Program-made: the position numbers and the translations under genes | From: Alphaproteobacteria bacterium | GTDB taxonomy: Bacteria; Pseudomonadota; Alphaproteobacteria; Reyranellales; Reyranellaceae | Assembly (NCBI GenBank): GCA_017308235.1 | Contig: JAFKFL010000010.1 | Coordinates: forward strand, 62,001 to 126,000 | Direction: 5' to 3' | DNA length: 64,000 bases | Notes under the pieces: model-generated | Database searches by the model: none | The model's input: only the letters and a program-made list of their open reading frames with translations | Told to the model about the DNA's origin: nothing | Shown: positions 26,557 through 35,995 of the stretch, piece by piece | Position numbering within the stretch: position 1 is the stretch's first letter | Layout of the letters: the number at the start of each line of letters is the position of its first letter

Positions 26557-27320
26557 TGGCCAAGCTCGACCGCGACGGCGTTGGGATCCACTACGAGATC
26601 CACGGCAAAGGACCGACGATCCTGCTGAGCCACGGCTACAGCTCGACCAGCCGCATGTGGGACGGCCAGGTGGCAGCACTGAAGGACCGCTACCAGGTGA
26701 TCGTCTGGGACATGCGCGGCCACGGCGAGAGCGACTATCCGGCGGACCAAAGCCGCTACTCCGAAGCGCTGACGGTCGGCGACATGCTGGCCCTGCTCGA
26801 CAAGGCGGGCGCCAAGGAGGCGATCGTCGCCGGCCTGTCGCTGGGTGGCTACATGTCGCTCGCCTTCCACGCCAGCCATCCCGAGCGGGTGCGCTCGCTG
26901 ATGCTGTTCGACACCGGGCCCGGCTTCAAGAAGGACGAGGCCCGCGCCAAGTGGAACGAAACCGCGCACAAGCGCGCCGAAACCTTCGACGCCAAGGGGC
27001 TCGCCGCCCTCAACACCAGCGACGAGGTCAAGCTCACCCGGCATCGCGACGCCACAGGCCTTGCAGGAGCGGCGCGCGGCATGCTGGCCCAACAGAACGA
27101 TCGCGTGATCCAGTCGCTCGATAAGGTCGCCGTGCCGACCCTGGTGCTGGTCGGCGCCAACGACACCAACTTCCTCGCCGCCACCGATTACATGGCGGCC
27201 AAGATCAAGGGATCGACCAAGGTGGTCATCCCCGATGCGGGCCATGCTGCCAATCTGCATCAGCCCGCGCTTTTCAATCAGGCGGTCGAGTCATTCCTCG
27301 CCCGGCTGCCGACAGGATAG
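26553..27320 (+). CDS. Alpha/beta hydrolase
   Basis: A 255-residue alpha/beta hydrolase with oxyanion region LLSHGYSSTSRMW, the conserved WDMRGHGESD, nucleophile Ser96 in AGLSLGGYM, acid Asp in LVGANDTNFL and catalytic His in PDAGHAANLH. It is the last gene of the run MFS, monooxygenase-like, VOC, large hydrolase and this hydrolase, all within 2-13 bp or overlapping. It is followed by a palindromic repeat. Confidence 0.93.
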   Translation: MMAKLDRDGVGIHYEIHGKGPTILLSHGYSSTSRMWDGQVAALKDRYQVIVWDMRGHGESDYPADQSRYSEALTVGDMLALLDKAGAKEAIVAGLSLGGYMSLAFHASHPERVRSLMLFDTGPGFKKDEARAKWNETAHKRAETFDAKGLAALNTSDEVKLTRHRDATGLAGAARGMLAQQNDRVIQSLDKVAVPTLVLVGANDTNFLAATDYMAAKIKGSTKVVIPDAGHAANLHQPALFNQAVESFLARLPTG

Positions 27321-27325
27321 ATTCA

Positions 27326-27428
27326 CCTCACCCTGAGGAGCGGCCGCAGGCCGCGTCTCGAAGGGTGGCCACAGTTTTGATGTTTCCATGCTTCGAGACG
27401 GGCGCGGCGCGCCCTCCTCAGCATGAGG
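27326..27428. repeat. Palindromic repeat, CCTCACCCTGAGGAG family, copy 2
   Basis: The left end is CCTCACCCTGAGGAG and the right end CTCCTCAGCATGAGG, with inner GTCTCGAAGGGTGG and CATGCTTCGAGACG. The right half has drifted more than in the other copies. It lies between two genes on the same strand, ending 23 bp before the ketopantoate reductase start, so it forms part of that gene's leader. Confidence 0.9.
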
Positions 27429-27451
27429 TTGATGTGATGAAGGAGGAAAGT

Positions 27452-28516
27452 ATGGGTAAACGGATTGCAGTGGTGGGCGTGGGCGCCCTGGGTGGCTATG
27501 TCGGCGGTTATCTCGCCAACTCAGGCGAGGACGTCACCCTGATCGACTTCTGGCCGGAGAACATCGAGACCATCCGCAGCCGCGGCCTCGAGCTCGACGG
27601 CGTGACGCCGGAGGAGAAGTTCACGGTCAAGAACGCCAAGACTATGCACCTCACCGAGATGCAGGATCTGTCGCGCCAGAAGCCGATCGACATCGCCTTC
27701 GTATCGATGAAGTCCTACGACACCGAATGGGCCACGGCGCTGATCAAGCAGTACCTGGCACCGGACGGCTTCGTCGTGTCGCTGCAGAACTGCCTCAACG
27801 AGGAGCGCATTGCGGGCGTGGTCGGCTGGGGCAAGACCGTGGGCATGGTGGCCTCGCTGATCTCGGTCGACATGTACGAACCAGCCCGCATCCGTCGCAC
27901 CATCGCCAAGGGCGGCGACAAGCACACCGTGTTCCGCGTCGGCGAAGTGCATGGCCGCATTACCAAGCGTGTCGAGGAGCTGCGCGACATGGTCGGCCGC
28001 ATCGACAGCGCCAAGACCACGACCAACCTCTGGGGCGAGCGCTGGTCCAAGCTTTGCCAGAACGGCATGAAGAACGGCGTGTCGGCTGCGACCGGCCTCA
28101 CCGGCACTGACTGCGATCGCAACGACGCGATCCGCCGCTTCGCCATCAAGCTCGGCGGCGAGGCTGTGCGGGTGGGCCAGGCGCTAGGCTATCACATCGA
28201 GAAGATCGGCAAGTTTGAGCCCGAGACGCTGGCCAAGGCATCCGAGGGTGACAAGGCGGCGCTGGACGAGGTCGAGACCATCATGCGCCCAGGCTCCAAC
28301 ACCAATCCCAACCCGCGCGCCGACGTCCAGCGCCCCTCGATGGCGCAGGACATCCGCAAGGGCCGTCGCACCGAGATCGAGTTCATGAACGGCTACGTCG
28401 CCGATCGCGGCAACTATATCGGTGTGCCGGCGCCCACCCACGCCAAGCTCACCGAGATCGTGAAGAAGGTCGAACGGAAGGAACTGCAGGCCGCGCCAGC
28501 GCTGCTGGGCGGCTGA
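27452..28516 (+). CDS. Ketopantoate reductase (ApbA/PanE) family protein
   Basis: A 354-residue NAD(P)H-dependent 2-oxoacid reductase. The cofactor motif is VVGVGALGGYVGGYLANSG at about residues 6-24, with LIDFWPENIE after it. The catalytic Lys region KLCQNGMKNGVSAATGLT and the C-terminal domain PSMAQDIRKGRRTEIEFMNGYV are also present. An excellent AGGAGG site fixes the ATG at 27452; two upstream in-frame ATGs lie in or next to the palindromic repeat. Family members reduce ketopantoate or other 2-oxo acids. With no other pantothenate genes nearby, the substrate is uncertain. Confidence 0.92.
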   Translation: MGKRIAVVGVGALGGYVGGYLANSGEDVTLIDFWPENIETIRSRGLELDGVTPEEKFTVKNAKTMHLTEMQDLSRQKPIDIAFVSMKSYDTEWATALIKQYLAPDGFVVSLQNCLNEERIAGVVGWGKTVGMVASLISVDMYEPARIRRTIAKGGDKHTVFRVGEVHGRITKRVEELRDMVGRIDSAKTTTNLWGERWSKLCQNGMKNGVSAATGLTGTDCDRNDAIRRFAIKLGGEAVRVGQALGYHIEKIGKFEPETLAKASEGDKAALDEVETIMRPGSNTNPNPRADVQRPSMAQDIRKGRRTEIEFMNGYVADRGNYIGVPAPTHAKLTEIVKKVERKELQAAPALLGG

Positions 28517-28545
28517 TCCTTCTTTGCGACGCCAGCCCGCGAAGG

Positions 28546-29436
28546 TCAGCCGGTCAGGATCGGCTTCAGGGCCTCGCGCTCCTCAAGGATGAAGTCGAAG
28601 AACGCCGAGATCCTCGGCGTTCGCCGCAGGTCGGGATGCGCAAGCAACCGCCAGCTCCGCGCCAGCTCCGCGACCGGGCCCAGAACACGCACCAGATCCG
28701 GCTCCGCGTCGCCCAGCGCCGTCGGCAACGGACCGAGCCCGATCCCCGATTTCACCGCGGAGACGAGGCCCAGGACGCTGCTGTTCCGGGCCACCAGCTT
28801 GGCGTCGGACGCGACCGCAGCGAGCCATTTCGACGCCCGGTGATTGGTCATGGCGCCGTCGAAGCCGACGATTGGATGACGCGACAGCTCCTCGATGTTT
28901 TTCGGTTGGCCGTGCCGCTCGAGATAGACGCGGCTGGCGTAGACGGCCCAGATCGAGTCCGCGATCTTGCGGCCCACCAGCTCATCGTCGGTGTCGCCTG
29001 ACCGGAACGCCACGTCGGCCTCGCCTTTGGACAGATCGAGGTAGCGATCGCTTGTCACGAACTCCACCCGGAGTCCCGGATGCTTCGCGTGGAAGCGATC
29101 GATCAGCTTTGACTGCATCATCCTGATGACGATCGGTTCCGGGCACGTCACGCGAATCGCGCCCGAGAGTTCGCCGGCAATGCCGTCGACCTGGCGCTCG
29201 AAATCCTGCACGGCCACTTCGATCCGCTCGGCGTACGGCAGCAATTGCTGGCCGAATTCGGTGAGGCGATAGCCCGATGGCTGACGCACCACGACCTTCC
29301 GTCCGAGGCGTCGCTCGAATTCGGCCAGCCGTCGCTGCACCGTCGACTGACTGAGGCCGAGCGCCTTGCCGGCGGCGATCGTGCTGTGATTGCGCGCAAC
29401 GGCCAGAAGGTATTTCAGGTCGTCCCAGTCAAACAT
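28546..29436 (-). CDS. LysR family transcriptional regulator
   Basis: A 296-residue LysR regulator. The N-terminal helix-turn-helix is FDWDDLKYLLAVARNHSTIAAGKALGLSQSTVQRRLAEFERRLG, and the C-terminal ligand domain contains GAIRVTCPEPIV and VGFDGAMTNHR. I chose the ATG at 29436; reading upstream is not family-like. It is divergent from a small secreted cupin gene across a 104-bp gap, which it may control. The gap contains TTGCGCAA and a nearby second TTGCG, but no clear operator. The inducer is unknown. Confidence 0.93.
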   Translation of the reverse strand: MFDWDDLKYLLAVARNHSTIAAGKALGLSQSTVQRRLAEFERRLGRKVVVRQPSGYRLTEFGQQLLPYAERIEVAVQDFERQVDGIAGELSGAIRVTCPEPIVIRMMQSKLIDRFHAKHPGLRVEFVTSDRYLDLSKGEADVAFRSGDTDDELVGRKIADSIWAVYASRVYLERHGQPKNIEELSRHPIVGFDGAMTNHRASKWLAAVASDAKLVARNSSVLGLVSAVKSGIGLGPLPTALGDAEPDLVRVLGPVAELARSWRLLAHPDLRRTPRISAFFDFILEEREALKPILTG

Positions 29437-29540
29437 CGCGGGATTATGCGATTCTGCGGCACGCTTGCGCAATCTTGCGGCTCCCGTCGCTACTCGCCCC
29501 CGCTTAGCGTCAGGCACTCCAACGACACGGATGACGTCGC

Positions 29541-29951
29541 ATGCGCCTCGAACCAATGCTCGGCGGGTTTATGATCCTGGCGACCCTCGGCACTCCCGCC
29601 CTGGCGCAGGAGCACGGATTGGCCCGACCCAACCTGGTCGTTGAGGAGCTGGTCGACACCATGCCGCGGGACGCCCGGCAATCCGTGCGCATCCTGACCG
29701 CGACCTTCAAACCCGGCGACAGGACGGTGACGCACACCCATCGCTTCCCGGTGGGCGTCTACGTCCTCGAAGGCGTCTTCACACTGGAGCTCAAAGGCCG
29801 GGAGCCATTGTCGGTCAAATCAGGCGAAGCGATGGTCGAGCCCGCTGGCGTTGAGATGACGGGCTACAACAGGAGTGCGACCGACCCGACCAGAGTCGTC
29901 ATTTTCTACGTCTCGACGCCAGGTATGCCGTTCCTCGATATGGTGCATTGA
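29541..29951 (+). CDS. Secreted cupin-domain protein
   Basis: A 136-residue protein with a likely signal peptide (MLGGFMILATLGTPALAQ) and one cupin barrel. Cupin motif 1 includes DRTVTHTHRFPVGVYVLEGVFTLEL with metal-binding His residues, and motif 2 is VEPAGVEMTGYNRS. Cupins bind metals or sugars and have diverse enzymatic roles. It is divergent from the LysR gene and 58 bp upstream of the luciferase-like gene. Its role is unknown. Confidence 0.85.
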   Translation: MRLEPMLGGFMILATLGTPALAQEHGLARPNLVVEELVDTMPRDARQSVRILTATFKPGDRTVTHTHRFPVGVYVLEGVFTLELKGREPLSVKSGEAMVEPAGVEMTGYNRSATDPTRVVIFYVSTPGMPFLDMVH

Positions 29952-30009
29952 CGGGAGGCGCCGCCGGTACCGCTTGCCTCCGCCCCGGCTTCCGCGCCAA
30001 GTTGGGGCA

Positions 30010-31047
30010 ATGACCGGGGAAATTTCCATCCAGCGACTGGGCTTTTTCACCCGGTTGCTGGACGAAGCCGATGCCGCCGAGCGCTATCGGCTCGCTGCCG
30101 CGCAAATCGCCCATGCCGAGCGCTTCGGCTTCGATTCCGCCTGGATCGCCCAGCACCATTTCCATGAAGCCGAGGGCGGGCTTCCCGCGCCCTTCGTCTT
30201 CCTGTCGCACGTGGCCGCTCGCACGCCGCGCATCCGGCTCGGCACCGGCATCGTCACCCTGCCGCTCGACCTGCCGATCAGAGTCGCCGAGGACGCGTCG
30301 GTGTTCGATCTGATGAGCGAGGGCCGCCTCGAGCTGGGCGTCGGCCCCGGCGGCAACATGACGGCCTTCGCCGCCTTCGGCCTCGATAGCGACCAGCGCC
30401 ACAGCCTGTTCGACCACCATCTCGACCTGCTGCGCACCGCACTCGCCAATCGACCGCTGCCGGGCGGCGACCATCTCTATCCCGCCAATCCGCTGCTGGT
30501 TGACCGCATCTGGCAGGCAACCTTCACCGTTCCAGGTTCGCGACGTGCGGGTCTTGCCGGCGACGGCCTGATGCTCTCGCGCACCCAGCCCCGCGCGCCC
30601 GATGCGCCGGGGGCATCGCTCGCCGACATCCAGAATCCGATGATCGACGCCTATCTCGAGGCTCTGCCCAAGGGACGCGCACCGCGCATCCTCGCCTCGC
30701 GCACGGTGTTCGTGGCCGACGACCATGACGAAGCGATGCGGCTTGCGGAAAAGGGGCTGATGCGCATGCGCCATCGGCTGGCGGCGACAGGCAATCTCGC
30801 CTCGGGCAGCCTGGTGGGTGACATCATCACCGCAATGGATGTGCATGTCGGCACGGTCGATGAGGTGATCGCCTCGCTGCAGGCCGACGACACGCTCCGG
30901 CGTTCGACCGACCTTACCATGCAGGTGCATTCGATCGATCCGCCGCACCCCTATATCCTGCGCTCGATCGAGCTCTTTGCCGAGAAGGTGGCGCCGGCGC
31001 TGGGCTGGTCGCCCGGCCGGTCGGAAAGCACGCGGAGGGTGGCATGA
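30010..31047 (+). CDS. Luciferase-like FMN-dependent monooxygenase (LLM class)
   Basis: A 345-residue flavin monooxygenase with the bacterial luciferase fold. Segments include FGFDSAWIAQHHFHE, PRIRLGTGIVTLPLDLPIRVAEDASVFDLMSEGRLELGVGPG and PYILRSIELFAEKVAP. It overlaps the next gene by 4 bp (ATGA). With the two following genes it forms a conserved triplet (luciferase-like, CMD-domain, alkylhydroperoxidase-domain) that I recall from rhizobial and enteric genomes as the KPN_01858/Avi_7170/Avi_7169 families. The role of that set is not established. Confidence 0.9.
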   Translation: MTGEISIQRLGFFTRLLDEADAAERYRLAAAQIAHAERFGFDSAWIAQHHFHEAEGGLPAPFVFLSHVAARTPRIRLGTGIVTLPLDLPIRVAEDASVFDLMSEGRLELGVGPGGNMTAFAAFGLDSDQRHSLFDHHLDLLRTALANRPLPGGDHLYPANPLLVDRIWQATFTVPGSRRAGLAGDGLMLSRTQPRAPDAPGASLADIQNPMIDAYLEALPKGRAPRILASRTVFVADDHDEAMRLAEKGLMRMRHRLAATGNLASGSLVGDIITAMDVHVGTVDEVIASLQADDTLRRSTDLTMQVHSIDPPHPYILRSIELFAEKVAPALGWSPGRSESTRRVA

Positions 31048-31637
31048 CCGACGTGATCAACGAGTTGGCCGGCATTGCACCCGGTTCGGCGCTCGATAAG
31101 GCACGCGACAACAGGCCCGAGGCGCGCAAGCACGCGCAGGCCAGCTACGACGCTTTGTTCACGCCAAAAGACGTCGGCACGTTTTCGTTGCAGGAGCGCT
31201 TTGCCGTCGCGGCCTTCGTCGCCGCCTTGCACGGAAAGGAAGAAACGCGGGATTTCTACAAAGAGCAGCTGGTCGTCGCCGGCACGTCTCCCGAGCTCCA
31301 GGTCACCGTCGCGTCCGAGGCCTTCGAGGCCCGGGCGCACGGCCCCTATGGGCACTATCCCAGAGGCCCGCTCAGCCTCGAGAACAGCGACGGCCTGGTC
31401 TATGCGGTGGGCGCGACGGCGCGACACGTTCTGGGCCAACGGCTCGCGACAGCGCTCGAGCATACGCACATGCTGGTCTTCCATCCGCGCGATGCCGCGC
31501 CGCCGTCCCTGCAGGCGATGCTCGATGCCGGATGGTCCACCACCGACATCGTCACCCTGTCCCAGCTCGTTTCCTTCCTCGCCTTCCAGATCCGCATGGT
31601 CGCGGGCCTGAAGGCGCTGAATGCGAGGGCCACATGA
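31044..31637 (+). CDS. CMD-domain protein (Avi_7170-like)
   Basis: A 197-residue protein related to carboxymuconolactone decarboxylase/AhpD folds but without the CxxC redox pair. It shows FSLQERFAVAAFVAALHGKEETRDFYKEQL and WSTTDIVTLSQLVSFLAFQIRMVAGLKAL. It overlaps both neighbours by ATGA-type junctions. Its fixed place between the luciferase-like and AhpD-like genes suggests a joint pathway, possibly handling a peroxide or quinone product. The enzymatic function is unknown. Confidence 0.85.
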   Translation: MTDVINELAGIAPGSALDKARDNRPEARKHAQASYDALFTPKDVGTFSLQERFAVAAFVAALHGKEETRDFYKEQLVVAGTSPELQVTVASEAFEARAHGPYGHYPRGPLSLENSDGLVYAVGATARHVLGQRLATALEHTHMLVFHPRDAAPPSLQAMLDAGWSTTDIVTLSQLVSFLAFQIRMVAGLKALNARAT

Positions 31638-32239
31638 CTGAGAAGACCCTGACGCCGCCGGCGCATAAGGAGCCTGTCGTCTTCACGCGCGACCAGCTCG
31701 ATTGGCTGCCGTGGCTGGAGCCCGCGGCCGAAGAGACACTGACGCCGCGCCAGAAGGAAAGCCTGGTCGACGCGGCACGTTCCAAGTCGCCCTACTTCCG
31801 CCTGCTGGCGCGCGACCCGGACATCCTCGAGGCGCGCACGCGCACCGACAAGGACATCTTCTACAATCCGCAGGCGGGCCTGCCGCGTGCCGAGCGCGAG
31901 CTGGCTGCGGCCGCGACGTCGCGGCTGAACGGCTGCATCTACTGCGCCTCGGTGCATGCCCGACATGCCGCCGTCTATTCCAAGCGCGAGAGCGACGTTC
32001 AGAAGCTTCTCGACCAGGGCGTCAGCGCCGATCTCGACGCGCGCTGGAATGCGATCGTCGCGGCGTCCGTAGCGCTCACCGCCATCCCGATCGACTTCGG
32101 CCCCGACGATATCGACCGGTTGCGCAAGGTCGGTCTCGACGACCTTGCGATCATCGACGTGATCAACGCCGCCTCGTTCTTCAACTGGGCCAACCGCCTG
32201 ATGCTCTCCCTCGGCGAGCCGGCGACGACCGCGGGTTAG
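31634..32239 (+). CDS. Alkylhydroperoxidase-domain protein (Avi_7169-like)
   Basis: A 201-residue AhpD-fold protein with the catalytic pair C101-I-Y-C104 and His108 (GCIYCASVHAR), which in AhpD reduces peroxides through a proton relay. I chose the ATG at 31634, which overlaps the CMD gene stop (ATGA). The last helix is FFNWANRLMLSLGEP. It is the third gene of the luciferase-like/CMD/AhpD set and is followed by a palindromic repeat before the convergent tryptophan dioxygenase. Confidence 0.9.
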   Translation: MTEKTLTPPAHKEPVVFTRDQLDWLPWLEPAAEETLTPRQKESLVDAARSKSPYFRLLARDPDILEARTRTDKDIFYNPQAGLPRAERELAAAATSRLNGCIYCASVHARHAAVYSKRESDVQKLLDQGVSADLDARWNAIVAASVALTAIPIDFGPDDIDRLRKVGLDDLAIIDVINAASFFNWANRLMLSLGEPATTAG

Positions 32240-32258
32240 AAACGCTTCAAACTTATCA

Positions 32259-32368
32259 CCTCACCCTGAGGAGCGTCGCGCAGCGATGCGTCTCGAAGGG
32301 TAAGCATCAGGCAAGGTGCTCGTTCCCACCCTTCGAGACGCGGCCCGCGGCCGCTCCTCAGGGTGAGG
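32259..32368. repeat. Palindromic repeat, CCTCACCCTGAGGAG family, copy 3
   Basis: The ends CCTCACCCTGAGGAG and CTCCTCAGGGTGAGG are exact inverses. The inner arms GTCTCGAAGGGT and ACCCTTCGAGAC are exact inverses too. It lies between convergent genes, 19 bp after the AhpD-like stop and 7 bp from the tryptophan dioxygenase stop. Confidence 0.93.
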
Positions 32369-32375
32369 CGGGGTT

Positions 32376-33296
32376 TTACCCACTCGGCGTCGCATACCCC
32401 GCCCGAACTTCGTCGAACCCGCCCTTGTTGAACATGTAATTCCGGACGTCCCACAGCTCGGGAAACATCGGCGTCTCGAACAGCTGGTTGGCGACGCCTT
32501 TGAGGTAGCGGAGCCCGCTCGAGCCGCCGGTCCCGGTGTTGCTGCCGATGATACGGGCAACCGTCGAGAGATGGTCGAGGCGCCAGCGCCGAAAAGCATC
32601 TTCGACATCGATCAGCTTCTCGCCGAGCTGATAGAGTTCTGGGTCCTCCTCACGGTCCTCGTAAATGTCCTTCCAGCAGCGGAACACGGCAAGCTGCTTT
32701 GTATAGCGCTGCGTGTAGTCGCCCTTGTGCAGATCCTCGATCCCGTAGCCCTTCTTGTGACGGCCGAGATAGATATTGACCGCGTCGTAGATGCTCTTGC
32801 CGGCCAGCGCCGCCTCGAGCACCCGATCGTCCTCCGTGCCACCATTGCCGAACACGCTCTTCTTCTCGGCATCCATGTCGATCTGCCGGTATTTCAGGCC
32901 GAGCTTGAACTCCAGCACACGATATTGGATGGATTGAAAGCCTGACGCACCGTCGCGACCGACCGTGTCCCGGAACACGTGAAACTCGTCGGGTGTCAGG
33001 GTCCGCAGCACCTTCCACGATGAGATCAGCAGTTCCTGGACCTCGCTCACGCGTGACAACCGCTTGTAGGCAATCAGGAGGCTGTCGGACCGGGGCGGCG
33101 ATCCCGCCGGCGGCGCCAGCGCGGCAATGGCGCAGTCGAGCTCGTGGATCATCAGCTTGAACCAGAGCTCGTGCGACTGATGGATGACGATGAACAGGAG
33201 TTCGTCGTCCGACTTCGTGCTGGTCTTCTGCGCCGACAGAAGCTGGGCTAGCTGCAGATAGCTCGAATAGGTGTTCCGCGACGGGTCGCTGGCCAT
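32376..33296 (-). CDS. kynA: Tryptophan 2,3-dioxygenase
   Basis: A 306-residue heme enzyme that opens the indole ring of L-tryptophan to N-formylkynurenine. Signatures include FIVIHQSHELWFKLMIHELD with the active-site His, SGFQSIQYRVLEFKLG, the proximal heme His region RRWRLDHLSTVARIIG, and SNTGTGGSSGLRYLK. Its length matches the family. No kynB or kynU is visible here, so the rest of the kynurenine route must be elsewhere. It stands alone between a palindromic repeat and a GMC oxidoreductase on the same strand 82 bp upstream. Confidence 0.96.
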   Translation of the reverse strand: MASDPSRNTYSSYLQLAQLLSAQKTSTKSDDELLFIVIHQSHELWFKLMIHELDCAIAALAPPAGSPPRSDSLLIAYKRLSRVSEVQELLISSWKVLRTLTPDEFHVFRDTVGRDGASGFQSIQYRVLEFKLGLKYRQIDMDAEKKSVFGNGGTEDDRVLEAALAGKSIYDAVNIYLGRHKKGYGIEDLHKGDYTQRYTKQLAVFRCWKDIYEDREEDPELYQLGEKLIDVEDAFRRWRLDHLSTVARIIGSNTGTGGSSGLRYLKGVANQLFETPMFPELWDVRNYMFNKGGFDEVRAGYATPSG

Positions 33297-33378
33297 GCAC
33301 GTCCTTTCATCGGAGCGCCGCTGCGCACAGGGTGACCCCTGTGCTGGATGGCGCGCCCCGATGATACCGTGCGGCTCG

Positions 33379-34995
33379 TCAGGCCGCGAGCTTCACGCCG
33401 GCCTTGGCATCCTGCTTGATCATGTCGGCGCCTTTCTCGGCGATCATGATGGTGGGGGCGTTGGTGTTGCCTGAGGTCACGGTCGGCATGACCGAGGCAT
33501 CGATCACTCGAAGCCCGGCGAGCCCGTGCACACGCAGGCGATCGTCCACGACAGCCATCGGGTCGTGGCCCATCTTGCAGGTGCCGACGACGTGGTAGGT
33601 GGTTTGTCCGTTGGCGCGCGCGAAGGCGAGCCATTCGTCATAGGTGTTCACGTCTTTGCCGGGCTTGTTCTCGAAGGCGATGTATTTCGACAGCGACGGA
33701 TGGCAGACGATCTTGCGGGCGATCTGCATGCCCGCGACGGTGGCATCGCGATCGGTCTGGGCCGACAGGAAGTTCGGCCGGATCGAAGGTTCCACGCCCG
33801 GGGTCGCCGATTTGATATGGATCGAGCCGCGCGAATCGGGCCGGCACTGGCCGATCACGACGGTCATGCCGGGTTCGCGCTCCAGGAGCCGCTTCTGCGC
33901 CGAATCGTAGCTCGCATGCGCCATATGGAACTGCATGTCGGGCGTTTCGAGGCCGGGTCGCGTGCGCACGAAGCCGTACACGATGCCGGCCGTCCAGGTG
34001 AGGATGCCACGGCCTGTCGTGTAGTACTTGATGACCTCCTTCACCAGGTTGAGGCCGCGCGTCTGGTCGTTGAGCGTGATCGGCAGCTTCACGCGCCAGT
34101 TCATGCGCGGCGCGAAGTGGTCGCCATAGTTCTCGCCGACACCCTTCAGCTCGTGCTTTACCTCGATGCCAAACTTCTTGAGGAGCTCGGGCTGGCCGAT
34201 TCCGGAATGCTCCAGCACGCCGGGCGACTGAACGGAACCACAGGAGACGATCACCTCGCGACCGCAGCGCGCTTCGCGAGCCTGGCTACCAACGGTATAG
34301 GCGACGCCCACGACGCGCTTGCCCTCCAGCAACAAGTTACTCACCAGAGCATCGGTCTCGACCCGCAGGTTGGGACGACTGCGCGCCGGATCGAGGAAGG
34401 CGCGCGCGGTCGACCAGCGTTTGCCGTTCTTCATCGTCACCTGGTAGTAGCCGAAGCCTTCCTGGTTGCCGTTGTTGTAGTCCTTGTTCTTCGGATAGCC
34501 GCTCGCCGCGGCGGCATCGATGAAGGCATCGCAGAGCTCGTGCCGCTCGCGCATGTCGGCGACGTTCAGCGGACCGCCCTTGCCGCGCGACTGGTCGCCT
34601 GCACCCTCGTAATTCTCCGACTTCTTGAAGTAGGGCAGGATCTGCTCGTAGGACCAGCCACGATTGCCGAGCTGCGCCCAGGTATCGTAATCGAGCGGCT
34701 GGCCGCGCACATAGAGCATGCCGTTGATCGAGCTGGAGCCGCCCAAGGTGCGGCCGCGCGGGCAGGGAATGCGCCGGCCGGCCATGCCCTCGTCGGCCTC
34801 CATCTCGAAGTTCCAGTTGAACCGCTGGTCGTTCAGCAGCCGGGTGAAGCCTGCGGGCACCTCGATCCACATCGACTTGTCGCGCGGTCCCGCCTCCAGG
34901 AGCAGGACTTTGATGCCCGCGTCCTCGCTCAATCGGTTGGCGAGCACGCAGCCCGCGGAGCCACCGCCTACGATGATGTAATCCCAGTCAGCCAT
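33379..34995 (-). CDS. GMC family oxidoreductase (choline dehydrogenase-like)
   Basis: A 538-residue FAD enzyme of the glucose-methanol-choline family. The FAD site is [20 protein letters not shown], with [14 protein letters not shown], the active-site His in [10 protein letters not shown] and the second conserved pair in [15 protein letters not shown]. It oxidises an alcohol using FAD. It follows the ABC importer genes by 28 bp on the same strand, so it may act on the imported compound or its breakdown product. Confidence 0.94.
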   Translation of the reverse strand: MADWDYIIVGGGSAGCVLANRLSEDAGIKVLLLEAGPRDKSMWIEVPAGFTRLLNDQRFNWNFEMEADEGMAGRRIPCPRGRTLGGSSSINGMLYVRGQPLDYDTWAQLGNRGWSYEQILPYFKKSENYEGAGDQSRGKGGPLNVADMRERHELCDAFIDAAAASGYPKNKDYNNGNQEGFGYYQVTMKNGKRWSTARAFLDPARSRPNLRVETDALVSNLLLEGKRVVGVAYTVGSQAREARCGREVIVSCGSVQSPGVLEHSGIGQPELLKKFGIEVKHELKGVGENYGDHFAPRMNWRVKLPITLNDQTRGLNLVKEVIKYYTTGRGILTWTAGIVYGFVRTRPGLETPDMQFHMAHASYDSAQKRLLEREPGMTVVIGQCRPDSRGSIHIKSATPGVEPSIRPNFLSAQTDRDATVAGMQIARKIVCHPSLSKYIAFENKPGKDVNTYDEWLAFARANGQTTYHVVGTCKMGHDPMAVVDDRLRVHGLAGLRVIDASVMPTVTSGNTNAPTIMIAEKGADMIKQDAKAGVKLAA

Positions 34996-35023
34996 GGTCG
35001 TTCACTCCCTTGCGCAACCAAGC

Positions 35024-35995
35024 TTAGCGCAAATGGCAGGAAACGTGGTGCCCCGGTGCGATTTCGCGCAGCGACGGCGCCTCCACCTTGCAGCGCGCCA
35101 CGGCATAGGGGCAGCGGGTATGGAAATGGCAGCCGGCCGGCGGGTTGACCGGGCTCGGCACGTCGCCCTGCAACAGGCGCTTTTCGCGCTTCACCCTCGG
35201 ATCGGGCACCGGCACCGCCGACAGCAGTGCCTCGGTATAGGGATGCTGCGGCCTGACGAAGATCGAGCGCGTGTCGGCATATTCGACGATACGGCCGAGG
35301 TACATCACGGCGATCCGGTGGCTGATGTGCTCCACCACCGCAAGATTATGCGAAATGAAGAGATAGGAGAGCTTCCGCTCGCGTTGCAGGTCCTGCAGGA
35401 GATTGATCACCTGCGCCTGGATCGAGACATCGAGCGCCGAAACTGGCTCGTCGCCGACGATCAGCTTTGGCCCGAGCGCAAGGGCGCGCGCAATGCCGAT
35501 GCGCTGGCGCTGACCACCCGAGAACTGGTGCGGGAAGTTGGCCATTTGCGCAGGCCGCAAGCCGACGCGTTCGAACAGCGCCGCCACTTGCTCCCGCCGC
35601 TCCTTGCCCCGCGCTATGCCGTGGACGAACAGAGGTTCGCCCACGATGTCGCCCGCCGTCATGCGCGGATTGAGCGAGGAGAACGGATCCTGGAAGACGA
35701 TCTGCATCTGCCGCCGGTAGGGCCGCAGCTCCTTCTTGGAGAGATGCGTGATGTCGCGGCCGGTCATGGCAACCTTGCCCGACGTCGGCTCGATCAGCCG
35801 CAGTACGGCGCGGCCTGCCGTCGACTTGCCGCAGCCCGACTCGCCCACCAACCCCAAGGTCTCGCCCTCGCCGATCGAGAAGCTGATGCCGTCGACGGCA
35901 TAGACCTGCCCGACCGTGCGCCGCAGCAGGCCTTTGCGCACCGGGAAGTGCTTCTTGAGGTCCTTGACCTCGAGGACGGGCGTCGGCTCAGCCAT
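35024..35995 (-). CDS. Dipeptide/oligopeptide-type ABC transporter ATP-binding protein (DppF/OppF-like)
   Basis: A 323-residue ATPase with Walker [13 protein letters not shown] signature [15 protein letters not shown], and the family C-terminal region with three Cys ([14 protein letters not shown]), a probable [4Fe-4S]-type site known in this subfamily. It overlaps the DppD-like ATPase by 8 bp. It is part of a five-gene importer (binding protein, two permeases, two ATPases). The substrate is not necessarily a peptide. Confidence 0.94.
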   Translation of the reverse strand: MAEPTPVLEVKDLKKHFPVRKGLLRRTVGQVYAVDGISFSIGEGETLGLVGESGCGKSTAGRAVLRLIEPTSGKVAMTGRDITHLSKKELRPYRRQMQIVFQDPFSSLNPRMTAGDIVGEPLFVHGIARGKERREQVAALFERVGLRPAQMANFPHQFSGGQRQRIGIARALALGPKLIVGDEPVSALDVSIQAQVINLLQDLQRERKLSYLFISHNLAVVEHISHRIAVMYLGRIVEYADTRSIFVRPQHPYTEALLSAVPVPDPRVKREKRLLQGDVPSPVNPPAGCHFHTRCPYAVARCKVEAPSLREIAPGHHVSCHLR

